DNA of 27,076 bases, taken from CAZUVM01 sp964623885 (GTDB lineage: Bacteria; Verrucomicrobiota; Verrucomicrobiia; Limisphaerales; UBA8199). The position numbers and the translations under genes were made by a program. The stretch spans positions 1 to 27,076 of the forward strand of contig CAZUVM010000036.1 in NCBI GenBank assembly GCA_964623885.1, written 5' to 3'. Of this stretch, positions 7,501 to 14,063 are shown one piece after another. Each line of letters opens with the position of its first letter. The first letter of the stretch is position 1. The notes beneath the pieces are model-generated. The model searched no databases. It saw only the letters and a program-made list of their open reading frames with translations, and had not been told where the DNA came from.

Positions 7501-7760
7501 GGGTGGATTTGTGGATTAATGGATTGATGGATGGGGTGTGGGGATTGAGGACGAATAATCGGTAATTAGTATTCAGTAATCAGTGTCGTGGACGGGAGTG
7601 TTGGATTTCAGGATTTGAGATCTCGAAGGGAGAAAAAGGGAATGGGATGCCGAGCACGGCGTCCCTACCAATCAGTGAAGACCTTTTCCCTTGCCTTCAA
7701 CGGCCTATACCAAGTTAGCTAATACCTGTTGGAAGAGTGGGTTCCCTTTGTCCAGCCCGA
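7501..7760. other. Repeat-bearing spacer upstream of the TPR membrane protein
   Basis: No gene is seen. GGATT/TGATGG-rich degenerate heptamers fill 7503-7550, and a clean heptamer tract follows at 7557-7584 (AATCGGT, AATTAGT, ATTCAGT, AATCAGT). A REP-like hairpin lies at 7644-7665. I see no convincing promoter or ribosome-binding site. Confidence 0.6.
7644..7665. repeat. REP-like palindrome, same family as the pair inside ctaA
   Basis: GGGATGCCG-AGCA-CGGCGTCCC pairs over 9 bp with one wobble/mismatch. It differs from the ctaA copies (GGGACGCCG arms, 4-base loop, CGGCGTCCC) by one arm base and the loop, and it shares the CTACCA flank that follows the ctaA copy at 20087-20108. Confidence 0.75.
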
Positions 7761-7784
7761 ATGCCGAAGGCCGAAATCCGAAAC
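7757..7784. repeat. Heptamer tandem repeat containing the start codon of the TPR protein
   Basis: Four units CCGAATG, CCGAAGG, CCGAAAT, CCGAAAC. The ATG at 7761-7763 falls at the end of the first unit, so the N-terminal residues (PKAEIRN) are repeat-encoded. Confidence 0.7.
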
Positions 7785-9890
7785 GTTCAGAACCGCGAAT
7801 CTGTCCAGGCCGAATCGGCCGAGCGGACGCGGGATAGGCATCGCCTGCGCCTGATCGGGTTGGCCCTGGTTCTATTGACGCTGGTGGTTTACTCGCCGGT
7901 GCGCCAGCACGGCTTCATCGACTTCGACGATCCTGAATACATCACCGAAAACCGCATGGTCGAGGGCGGGTTGACCTGGCCCGGAGTGAAGTGGGCCTTC
8001 AGCAGCTTCGACGCGAGCCTGTGGGTGCCGCTCACGCGTTTGTCGCACATGCTGGATTGCGAGTTGTTCGGGCTGGACCCCGGACCACATCATCTGGTCA
8101 ATGTGGTTTTTCACGCCGCGAATGCGGCGTTGCTGCTCGTGTTGCTTTTCCGGCTCACCGGCGCGTTGTGGCCGGCGGCGGTGGTGGCCGCGCTATTTGC
8201 CTGGCATCCGCTGCGCGTCGAATCGGTCGCGTGGGCGGTGGAGCGGAAGGATGTGCTCAGCACGTTTTTCCTTATGCTGACGCTGTGGAGTTATGTGCGA
8301 AGTGTGGCAAGTGCGGAGTTCGGAGTTCGGAGTGCGGAATCTGGGGTTCGGAATGCGGAGCGCAACCGTTGGTCGTTCTATGGATTATCGCTGGTCTTTT
8401 TCGCCTTGGCGCTGATGAGCAAGCCAATGGTGGTGACACTGCCGTTTGTGTTGTTGCTGCTGGATTACTGGCCGCTGGGAAGAAGTCCAAAGTCCGAAGT
8501 CCAAAGCCCAAAGTTCGAAGTCCGAGGGCAGTGGTCGGAGGTCGGCGCGTTGGTTTGGGAGAAAGCGCCGTTTTTCGTGTTAAGCGCTGCCGCCTGCGTT
8601 GTTACGCTGCTGGCGGCACGCGGTGAGGCCATTGGCCTGGTGCATTACTCTTTTGGCTGGCGGGTGGCCAACGCGCTGGTCAGCTACGTCAGATATCTCG
8701 GCAAAGCCATATGGCCGGCCAATCTTGGCGTGCTGTATCCACTGCCGCAGAGCTGGCCGTGGACCACGATCGTGTTGGCCTGCGCTTTCCTCGCCGTCAT
8801 TTCGTGGTTTTGCTGGAACGAGCGGCAGCGCCGGCCGCATTTGTTGATGGGATGGCTTTGGTTTTTGGGAATGTTGTTGCCGGTGTTGGGCCTGGTCCAG
8901 GTGGGCCGGCAGGCGATGGCCGACCGATTCACTTATGTGCCGCTGGTGGGTGTGTTCATGGCGGTGGTATTCGAGGCTCGCGAGTGGATTGGCCGCTGGC
9001 AACTGCAGCCGCCGCTGGTAGCAGCGGTAATAAGCGTATTGCTCCTCAGTTGTCTCGGTGGCACGGCCCACCAGCTCAGCTTCTGGATCAACAGTGAGAC
9101 GTTGTTCCGGCACACGTTGGCAGTCACTCACGATAACGGAATCGCCCATCTTAACCTCGGCGTGGCCCTGGAGGAATCCGGACGCGCGGATGAAGCGCTG
9201 AAGGAATACCAGGAGGCGGCGCGACTCGAGCCCGGTTTTGCGCAGGTCCATAATAATCTCGGCAACCTGCTTCAAGCCCAGGGCCGGACGGCGGAAGCTT
9301 TGGCGCAATACCGGGAAGGTCTGCGCCTGGACCCCAAAGCTCCGATGCTGCACGCGAATGTGGGAACGCTCCTGGTTCAGCTTGGGCAGTTCGACGAAGC
9401 CATGCGCGAGTATGACGAAGCCGCCAGGCTGGCTCCGAAGGATCCGCGCCCGCACTACCTCATGGCCAAGGCCTGGCTGCGGCAAAACCGCCCGCAACCA
9501 GCAGTCGAACAGTTCGCGCAAGCCTTGGCGCTCGATCCAAACGACGTTCAAACGCTGCTCTATCTTGCGCGACTGCGGGCGGCATATCCCGATCCGGCGT
9601 TTCGCAACGGCGCCGAAGCGGTGGCACTGGCGGAGCGCGCCAATTTCATAAGCGGCGAGGCGCGCCCGTTTGTCCTCGACACCCTGGCAATGGCCTACAT
9701 GGAAGCCGAACGGTGTGCCGATGCCCAAAAGATGCAGTCCCAGGCGATCGAGCGGGCCAGGGCCGCAGGCGAACCCGAACAAGCCATGAACGAATTGACT
9801 TCCAGGCTCTTCAGTTATCAGTCCTGCGCGCCTTACCGCGACGCGTTTACTAATTCGCCGAGTCCTCGGATGGGCTCAAAGAGCGAATGA
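7761..9890 (+). CDS. Polytopic membrane protein with C-terminal TPRs (TMTC-like, putative GT-C glycosyltransferase)
   Basis: A 709-residue protein from ATG 7761 (a GTG at 7737 would add 8 residues). A first membrane helix (IGLALVLLTLVVYSPV) is followed by the acidic loop GFIDFDDPEYI (Asp54/56/57). In GT-C enzymes such a loop holds the catalytic or metal-binding acid. About ten hydrophobic segments follow to residue 440, with the TMTC-type signature HPLRVESVAWAVERKD. From about residue 456 to 613 come at least four TPR units (for example HLNLGVALEESGRADEALKE and VHNNLGNLLQAQGRTAEAL). Animal TMTC proteins with this architecture are O-mannosyltransferases, but activity here is inference. Two cytoplasmic or periplasmic loops (about residues 184-200 and 241-255) are encoded by heptamer tandem repeats and are low-complexity (SAEFGVRSAESGVRNAE; SPKSEVQSPKFEV). 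They keep the frame open and probably lengthen loops without disrupting helices. Confidence 0.88.
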   Translation: MPKAEIRNVQNRESVQAESAERTRDRHRLRLIGLALVLLTLVVYSPVRQHGFIDFDDPEYITENRMVEGGLTWPGVKWAFSSFDASLWVPLTRLSHMLDCELFGLDPGPHHLVNVVFHAANAALLLVLLFRLTGALWPAAVVAALFAWHPLRVESVAWAVERKDVLSTFFLMLTLWSYVRSVASAEFGVRSAESGVRNAERNRWSFYGLSLVFFALALMSKPMVVTLPFVLLLLDYWPLGRSPKSEVQSPKFEVRGQWSEVGALVWEKAPFFVLSAAACVVTLLAARGEAIGLVHYSFGWRVANALVSYVRYLGKAIWPANLGVLYPLPQSWPWTTIVLACAFLAVISWFCWNERQRRPHLLMGWLWFLGMLLPVLGLVQVGRQAMADRFTYVPLVGVFMAVVFEAREWIGRWQLQPPLVAAVISVLLLSCLGGTAHQLSFWINSETLFRHTLAVTHDNGIAHLNLGVALEESGRADEALKEYQEAARLEPGFAQVHNNLGNLLQAQGRTAEALAQYREGLRLDPKAPMLHANVGTLLVQLGQFDEAMREYDEAARLAPKDPRPHYLMAKAWLRQNRPQPAVEQFAQALALDPNDVQTLLYLARLRAAYPDPAFRNGAEAVALAERANFISGEARPFVLDTLAMAYMEAERCADAQKMQSQAIERARAAGEPEQAMNELTSRLFSYQSCAPYRDAFTNSPSPRMGSKSE
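8310..8358 (+). repeat. In-frame heptamer tandem repeat, 7 units (AGTGCGG type)
   Basis: Units are AGTGCGG, AGTTCGG, AGTTCGG, AGTGCGG, AATCTGG, GGTTCGG, AATGCGG. Three units equal 7 codons, so the peptide repeats as SAEFGVR / SAESGVR / NAE. The same unit family forms the intergenic tract at 4988-5015. Confidence 0.88.
8483..8524 (+). repeat. In-frame heptamer tandem repeat, 6 units (AAGTCCA type)
   Basis: Units are AAGTCCA, AAGTCCG, AAGTCCA, AAGCCCA, AAGTTCG, AAGTCCG. They encode a charged loop (SPKSEVQSPKFEVR). The unit sequence is unrelated to the other tract in the same gene, but the 7-bp period is the same. Confidence 0.88.
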
Positions 9891-10074
9891 CGAGTTCAGG
9901 AAATGGCATAGGCGACAGACGCTATCGCAGGACGCTGAGCATGCGAGTCTCGCGTCGAAATGCCAAAGATGCTACCGAACCTAAAAGCAGTTGGGTGAAA
10001 TGTGCCGGCTGGGTGAACTCGTCCCACTCGCATCTGAGTCTCGCGCTAAGACGCGATGCCAAGGTTCACATCTT

Positions 10075-10740
10075 TCACCGTTCATTTGATTTTTTCTCAC
10101 TCCTCTGTCCTGCGCTGAATTGCATTCCGACCAGGGACTTATTCTTTATGCTAAGCCACACGGTCCATTCCTGGAAAGGTGCAATCGGGACACTTGTAAG
10201 TGGAGAATAACCGTTCGCTGTGATGAGCCAGCCTTCAGCGACTTTGGTGGCCAATAACGTGTTCTGCTTCAGGATCTGCAGCAGCTTGTCCTCGTCCATC
10301 CCCGGCAAAATGCTGCCGAGCCAGGCCAGGTTGCGGCCGGCCAGCCGCGTATAAGGCACACCCGGCCCGGGGTTCGGGTCCATCGTGATACTGAAACTGT
10401 CTACCACTATGCCACGCTTGGAATACTCGAAGGCGTCAGCATAAACTACCCACGAAGTTCCCTTCACGCGCCATAGCCGGGCGCCATTGGGGTGACCGCC
10501 AACGCCGACCTCGCCTTTGCCCAAGCGCTTCTCCAACTCCTCCATCGAAGAGTAGCCGACTTTGATTGCGGCGATATTCGCAATCGAAGGGATCGAAGTT
10601 CTCGGTTTCTGAGCTTCGGCCGCGTTCGCTGGGTTAGCCAGCGCCAGGAGCATTAATAGCAGTGCCGCAACACCGACCGAAATCCGACATCGATTTTGTG
10701 TGAGGTCAGCTATGCGCCGAGAGAGGCGATGATTTCTCAT
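10075..10740 (-). CDS. Exported hypothetical protein
   Basis: I do not recognise the family. The frame is open from 10941, but the best start is ATG 10740. It gives a 221-residue protein with a short basic N-terminus (MRNHRLSRR), then a hydrophobic core (VGVAALLLMLLALANPANA) and a likely cleavage site near ANA-AEA. The mature part has IAAIKVGYSSMEELEKRLGK, a segment that resembles short periplasmic proteins measuring a per-residue offset, then WRVKGTSWVVYADAF and a DSFSITMD strand, and ends in lysine/arginine-rich SEKKSNER. It converges with the TPR gene across a 184-bp spacer. No catalytic motif is evident. Secretion is the only firm inference. Confidence 0.68.
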   Translation of the reverse strand: MRNHRLSRRIADLTQNRCRISVGVAALLLMLLALANPANAAEAQKPRTSIPSIANIAAIKVGYSSMEELEKRLGKGEVGVGGHPNGARLWRVKGTSWVVYADAFEYSKRGIVVDSFSITMDPNPGPGVPYTRLAGRNLAWLGSILPGMDEDKLLQILKQNTLLATKVAEGWLITANGYSPLTSVPIAPFQEWTVWLSIKNKSLVGMQFSAGQRSEKKSNER

Positions 10741-10923
10741 TGTTATATGCGCTGCCAAACACAAAATCAGCCCCTGCGCATGCGGATTGGTACTATGGTC
10801 TAAAGTTCGGGCCTGCATTCGAGTTTCACGCCAAGTTTTCTGGGCCGAAACGGCCCTGCTCGTGATGTCTTGAGACAGGCTTAAGCGCTTAATTATCAAT
10901 GTGGCGGTTTTCTGTCTCATGGG

Positions 10924-11003
10924 AAGACGCGAAGACGCCAAGGTGTTTTGAAAGATGCCAAGTTCCCGATTTGATTCTCTTCATCTCGGCGTCTTCGCAT
11001 CTT
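10924..11003. repeat. Inverted repeat of 19-bp arms (17/19 matching)
   Basis: The left arm AAGACGCGAAGACGCCAAG (10924-10942) pairs with the right arm CTCGGCGTCTTCGCATCTT (10985-11003). The right arm overlaps the stop codon (11002-11004) of the small membrane protein, so the hairpin could act as a 3'-end structure for that transcript. There is no T-run. Confidence 0.65.
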
Positions 11004-11235
11004 AGGCTGGACTCCGCCACGAATGACTAAGGAATGCCAGTACAATGAAAATACCTGTGAGGACCAACGTCCCCGTCAGTGAGGAGAATAGCTGCGGTTC
11101 CGTAAGGTCCACCACCGCAAGTCTGCGGATGCCAAATACCATCACAACACCGGCAGTAATGGAGCAGACAATCTGACTGAACCGAGCCACGGTGCGGTCG
11201 GCCGCCACGGTTTGTCTGAGACTACGAATTATCAT
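11002..11235 (-). CDS. Small membrane protein, unknown function
   Basis: 77 residues from ATG 11235 (a GTG at 11262 would add 9). A basic N-terminus (MIIRSLRQTVAADR) is followed by two predicted membrane helices, roughly IVCSITAGVVMVFGI and LTGTLVLTGIFIVLAFL, separated by a short polar loop containing DLTEP. The family is not recognised. It stands alone, with 259 bp on its upstream side to the end of the GT2 gene's neighbour region and repeats on both flanks. Hydrophobicity and length support a real gene, but with few constraints. Confidence 0.5.
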   Translation of the reverse strand: MIIRSLRQTVAADRTVARFSQIVCSITAGVVMVFGIRRLAVVDLTEPQLFSSLTGTLVLTGIFIVLAFLSHSWRSPA

Positions 11236-11311
11236 AAACGAGATTTTCAAATTAAGGCCCACTGCGCTCTGGGTAGCGGTCTATATGCAGCGTCATAAGT
11301 AATAGCGGACT

Positions 11312-11328
11312 GGCAGCGAGACGCTGCC
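11312..11328. repeat. Perfect 7-bp palindrome GGCAGCG-AGA-CGCTGCC
   Basis: The stem is perfect around an AGA loop and shares the GCG-AGA-CGC core with 2511-2527. It lies in the 185-bp spacer 11236-11420, which otherwise holds GC-rich fragments (GGCGAGGACGCCCGCGC) and no gene. Confidence 0.65.
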
Positions 11329-11420
11329 AAAACCCGCAGGCGAGGACGCCCGCGCTACAGGCGCAATACTTCCGGTGCTGTGTGATTCGACAACGTCGGG
11401 CCTATCCCCTCACGCGTCAT

Positions 11421-12587
11421 TTATTTAACTCCGCCCAGACGGAGCGCTTCGAGGGCGTAGAAGGTGTCTCGCCAGCGAACTCCGCCGTGTCGCAGCGTCA
11501 CGAACGTTGAGTTCAAAAGAGCACACAGAAACACCGGCATAACGAACGGCACGCCGAGCGCAACTCTCCTCGGCCAACCGATGCGCCTGGCCAGCGTCGC
11601 CCCCGGGCCGGCCAGGGCCAGCGGCGATAGAGCCATTGCCAGGCTCGCGGGTGTTCGCCAAATCAATCCAAGGACCACCAGCGACATGAACGACATCATG
11701 AATCCGCTCACCAACAGGGCCAACCAAAGCCGGAACTCAAAAAATGCGAAATAGTTTTTCTCCATTACTTTGATCATGCTGCCGACATTCCTACCCCAGT
11801 GACACTCGACATCATTAGCGCCAATAAACGCGCGCGTGCGCTTGTCCGCGCGGCTCAGGAGCAACCCCAGCTTTACGTCATCCAGGACGGTAAGGCGCAG
11901 CGCTTCGTAGCCGCCGCACTGCCGATAGGCAGCGGCCCGAACGAGGTTAAACGCGCCGATTCCGATATAAGCCCGCGGTCGATCGCGGTTCACGCCCGAA
12001 AACCAGTTCGCTATGCTCAACAGGAATGCCACATGAGCTGCCCGGAGACCTGGCGTCATTGAGGAATCGGCCAGGCCTGAGGTGAGCGTGACATGATCGA
12101 CTTGCTCGGTTTCGGCCAAGCGCACGGCGCGCTCGACCAAGTCGGGCTTCAGCCAGCAATCGGCGTCGGTGAAGAGAATCCATTCATTCATGGCCGCACG
12201 CGCGCCGACATAGCAGGCGTGGCACTTGCCGAGCCAGCCTTCCGGCAGCTGATCCACGCGGATGACCTGCAGCCGCGAATCTTCCTTTGCCAGCGTGCTG
12301 AGAATCTGAGGAGTCCGGTCCGAGGATCGGTCGTCCACCACGATGACCTCATGCTGAATCCCTTGCTGGGCGAGCAAACGCCTAACGGTCTGCTCGATTC
12401 GCGCCTCCTCATCCCGGGCGGCAACGACGACAGAGCAGCATGATGGTAACGACGAGCCACCGCCGTGGGTCATTGCCTCGAGCGGCGGCAATCTCCGCAC
12501 CCAACGCAAATGCCACCAAGCAACTAGAGCCATACCCACGCACACGGTGGCAGCAGCACCGAAGAGGAGCGTCACTGGGTGGATCAC
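11421..12587 (-). CDS. Membrane-associated family 2 glycosyltransferase
   Basis: 388 residues from GTG 12587. The frame is open to GTG 12662, but the extra residues are read from a heptamer repeat and are unlikely to be native. An N-terminal membrane helix (VTLLFGAAATVCVGMALVAW) leads into a GT-A domain: SVVVAARDEEARI, VIVVDDRSSDRTP (nucleotide-binding Asp85/86), FTDADCWL (metal-binding DAD, about 141-143) and TVLDDVKLG (catalytic acidic pair, about 236-237). Two or three C-terminal helices follow (LWLALLVSGFMMSFMSLVVL and later). Enzymes of this type move a nucleotide-activated sugar to a lipid or other membrane acceptor; donor and acceptor are unknown. It follows the GT9 gene by about 100 bp on the same strand, suggesting a joint role in cell-surface glycan synthesis. 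Confidence 0.9.
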   Translation of the reverse strand: MIHPVTLLFGAAATVCVGMALVAWWHLRWVRRLPPLEAMTHGGGSSLPSCCSVVVAARDEEARIEQTVRRLLAQQGIQHEVIVVDDRSSDRTPQILSTLAKEDSRLQVIRVDQLPEGWLGKCHACYVGARAAMNEWILFTDADCWLKPDLVERAVRLAETEQVDHVTLTSGLADSSMTPGLRAAHVAFLLSIANWFSGVNRDRPRAYIGIGAFNLVRAAAYRQCGGYEALRLTVLDDVKLGLLLSRADKRTRAFIGANDVECHWGRNVGSMIKVMEKNYFAFFEFRLWLALLVSGFMMSFMSLVVLGLIWRTPASLAMALSPLALAGPGATLARRIGWPRRVALGVPFVMPVFLCALLNSTFVTLRHGGVRWRDTFYALEALRLGGVK

Positions 12588-12630
12588 GTTGTAAGGTGGC
12601 TCAAAACAAATGGTTGTCGAGCGGGGGATA

Positions 12631-12691
12631 GTGAAACGTAAAACGTGAAACGTGAAGGACACCCCTGCACCCCCTCACGTTTCACGTTTCA
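12631..12691. repeat. Inverted heptamer repeats between the two glycosyltransferase genes
   Basis: Units ACGTGAA/ACGTAAA run from 12631 to 12656 and their complement TCACGTT is repeated at 12675-12691. Together they form a hairpin with a loop of about 18 bases. The stop of the GT9 gene (12689-12691) lies inside the right arm. It could serve as a transcript 3' structure, but there is no T-run. Confidence 0.75.
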
Positions 12692-13669
12692 CGCGCAAGT
12701 GCCCATGGTCTTCTGCAAAAACACCCGCACCCTTTGGCACACTTCCTCATCACCGGAGTTGACCATGCAGTATGGCACTGGGAAACGACAGTAATCGGAA
12801 CAGGGCTTGTAAGGGCAGGGTTTGCCTTCCAGCCATTCGGCAAGCGGATGAAGCGGGGCGAACCACTCGGGCAATTGCGGCCCAAACAGGGTGAAGGTCG
12901 GCACACCGGCCGCCGCTGCCAGGTGACATGGACCGGAGTCGTTGCCGATGACTGCGCCCGAGTGATCGATCAGCGACAGCAACTCTGTGACCGTTTGAGG
13001 CGTGGCGACGTTGGGTTCGCCAACCTCGAGCCACCAACTGCGCTGGTCCGGATCGCAGGCAACTTGCACCTGGTAACGCTCGCGGCGCAGCCGGCCGACA
13101 AGACTGGCATAGCGTTCGAGCGGCCAGACGCGGATCGGTTGGCCGGCGCCCGTGTGGATGAGCACTTCTTTACGGACCTGAGGCGGCGGGACGCTGAGTT
13201 GTTCGCGCCGCGGCAATTCGAAATCAAGCGCGCGCGCCAGGATGCGCCAGTTTTCATAGCGATGCGCGGCAGCATCGGCGCGTTGCAGCGGGTCGGTCAG
13301 GAAGATTTGGCTCAGGAGCCGAGGAAAACCAAGCCGTTTACGAGCGCCCAGAAGCAACAGCAGCAAATGGTCGCGTGGGTCCCAGCGGGCCGAGAGGCCG
13401 ATATCGAACGGCGCGTGCGCGAGCTTGCGCAAACCGAACAACTCGCGCCAGGGCCAGCGGAGCAGGCGATATTTGTGCCTGAACGCAGTCCAGGGCGCGA
13501 TGAAAGGGGCGACGGCAACGTCAGGCCAGAAACGTCGCTGCAGGTCGAACGCGTAAGGCTTGGCCAGGAGTGTTACCGCGTATTTTTGGGAAGCCGCTTG
13601 AAGGAATGGCGTGGCAATCAGCAAGTCGCCCATGCCCCACAGCTCCACTACTAGGAGTTTGGGCTTCAC
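12689..13669 (-). CDS. Glycosyltransferase family 9 (ADP-heptose:LPS heptosyltransferase-like)
   Basis: 326 residues from GTG 13669, chosen because this GTG overlaps the TGA of the preceding coding fragment (GTGA) and the family homology begins right there (KPKLLVVELWGMGDLLIATPFL). A further 22 open codons upstream to 13735 look non-native. The fold is GT-B. The N-terminal domain begins with the GMGD loop. The C-terminal domain shows VLIHTGAGQPIRVWPLERYA and the family signature AVIGNDSGPCHLAAAAGVPT followed by FTLFGP, which binds the nucleotide sugar. A cysteine-rich C-terminal segment (PCPYKPCSDYCRFPVPYC) is notable and occurs in several heptosyltransferase relatives. Heptosyltransferases build the inner core of lipopolysaccharide on the cytoplasmic face of the inner membrane. 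Exact donor specificity is not readable. Confidence 0.9.
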   Translation of the reverse strand: MKPKLLVVELWGMGDLLIATPFLQAASQKYAVTLLAKPYAFDLQRRFWPDVAVAPFIAPWTAFRHKYRLLRWPWRELFGLRKLAHAPFDIGLSARWDPRDHLLLLLLGARKRLGFPRLLSQIFLTDPLQRADAAAHRYENWRILARALDFELPRREQLSVPPPQVRKEVLIHTGAGQPIRVWPLERYASLVGRLRRERYQVQVACDPDQRSWWLEVGEPNVATPQTVTELLSLIDHSGAVIGNDSGPCHLAAAAGVPTFTLFGPQLPEWFAPLHPLAEWLEGKPCPYKPCSDYCRFPVPYCMVNSGDEEVCQRVRVFLQKTMGTCA

Positions 13670-13854
13670 GCGAGCCGGGGAGTGGGGTGGCGGAATCGGC
13701 GCCACAGCCGGAATGAGGCGCCGCCGTGGTAACACGCTTGCAGACCCGCCAGATGCTTCAGCACGAGGCTAGGGTAAAAACACCCGAAGACACTGTAAAC
13801 GCCAAAGGCTGACCGACGATAAGCGGGGCCGTCGTGCAGGCCGATCGTTGCTCC
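13666..13854 (-). pseudogene. 62-codon coding fragment overlapping the GT9 start (C-terminal remnant of an unknown protein)
   Basis: Between a TAA at 13857-13855 and a TGA at 13668-13666 the minus strand encodes residues such as GLHDGPAYRRSAFGVYSVF, then YPSLVLKHLAGLQACYHGG and ASFRLWRRFRHPTPRLA. The composition (aromatic, basic, no low complexity) looks like authentic protein, probably the tail of a surface-glycan enzyme, but I cannot name the family. No ATG, GTG or TTG lies near its beginning (one internal GTG only), although AAGGAG occurs just inside. The open frame begins 8 bases from a heptamer-repeat tract (13862-13903), suggesting that the 5' part was lost at the repeat. The stop forms GTGA with the GT9 start, the sign of a former translationally coupled operon. 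Confidence 0.5.
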
Positions 13855-13857
13855 TTA

Positions 13858-14063
13858 ACACTCATTGAGCATTGAGAATTGAGCATTTCATATTTTTCAT
13901 TGAAGACCCGATGGGCGCTGGCGGTTGTGAAAATAGGTCGCGAGGCTTTACGGCCTGCGCCTAAATGACAAATGACAAATGAAAAATGCTCAATACTCAA
14001 TGCTCAATGAATAAAAAAAAGTGGCCTGACAGCCTACGAACCAGCCCAAGCCCATCCGTGGAA
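13858..14063. other. Spacer between coxB and the GT gene group, bounded by inverted heptamer tracts
   Basis: No gene is seen. A 6-unit tract (TCATTGA, GCATTGA, GAATTGA, GCATTTC, ATATTTT, TCATTGA) lies at 13862-13903, and a 7-unit tract (ATGACAA twice, ATGAAAA, ATGCTCA, ATACTCA, ATGCTCA, ATGAATA) at 13965-14013. They are largely reverse complements of each other, so a long stem could form between them with about 60 bases of unrelated sequence in the loop. Confidence 0.7.
14013..14034 (-). terminator. Candidate weak intrinsic terminator after coxB
   Basis: Reading the minus strand, 30 bases past the coxB stop, GGCT-GTCA-GGCC can form a 4-bp stem (one G-U), followed two bases later by eight T residues (14020-14013). 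The stem is short. The long heptamer inverted repeat just beyond may help. Confidence 0.35.

Noticed and set aside
8580..9782. 400-codon minus-strand frame opposite the TPR protein
   Set aside because: Antisense shadow of GC-rich coding sequence with no domain. The plus strand has clear TPR motifs.
10741..10941. Upstream extension of the exported hypothetical protein
   Set aside because: The additional 67 residues are not signal-like and place the signal peptide in the middle of the protein. ATG 10740 gives a normal leader.
12734..13654. 306-codon plus-strand frame opposite the GT9 gene
   Set aside because: Antisense of a convincing glycosyltransferase; Arg/Gln/Gly-biased with no motif.
4988..14013. 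Heptamer tracts considered as CRISPR arrays
   Set aside because: Units are 7 bp and contiguous, without spacers. No cas genes are in the window.
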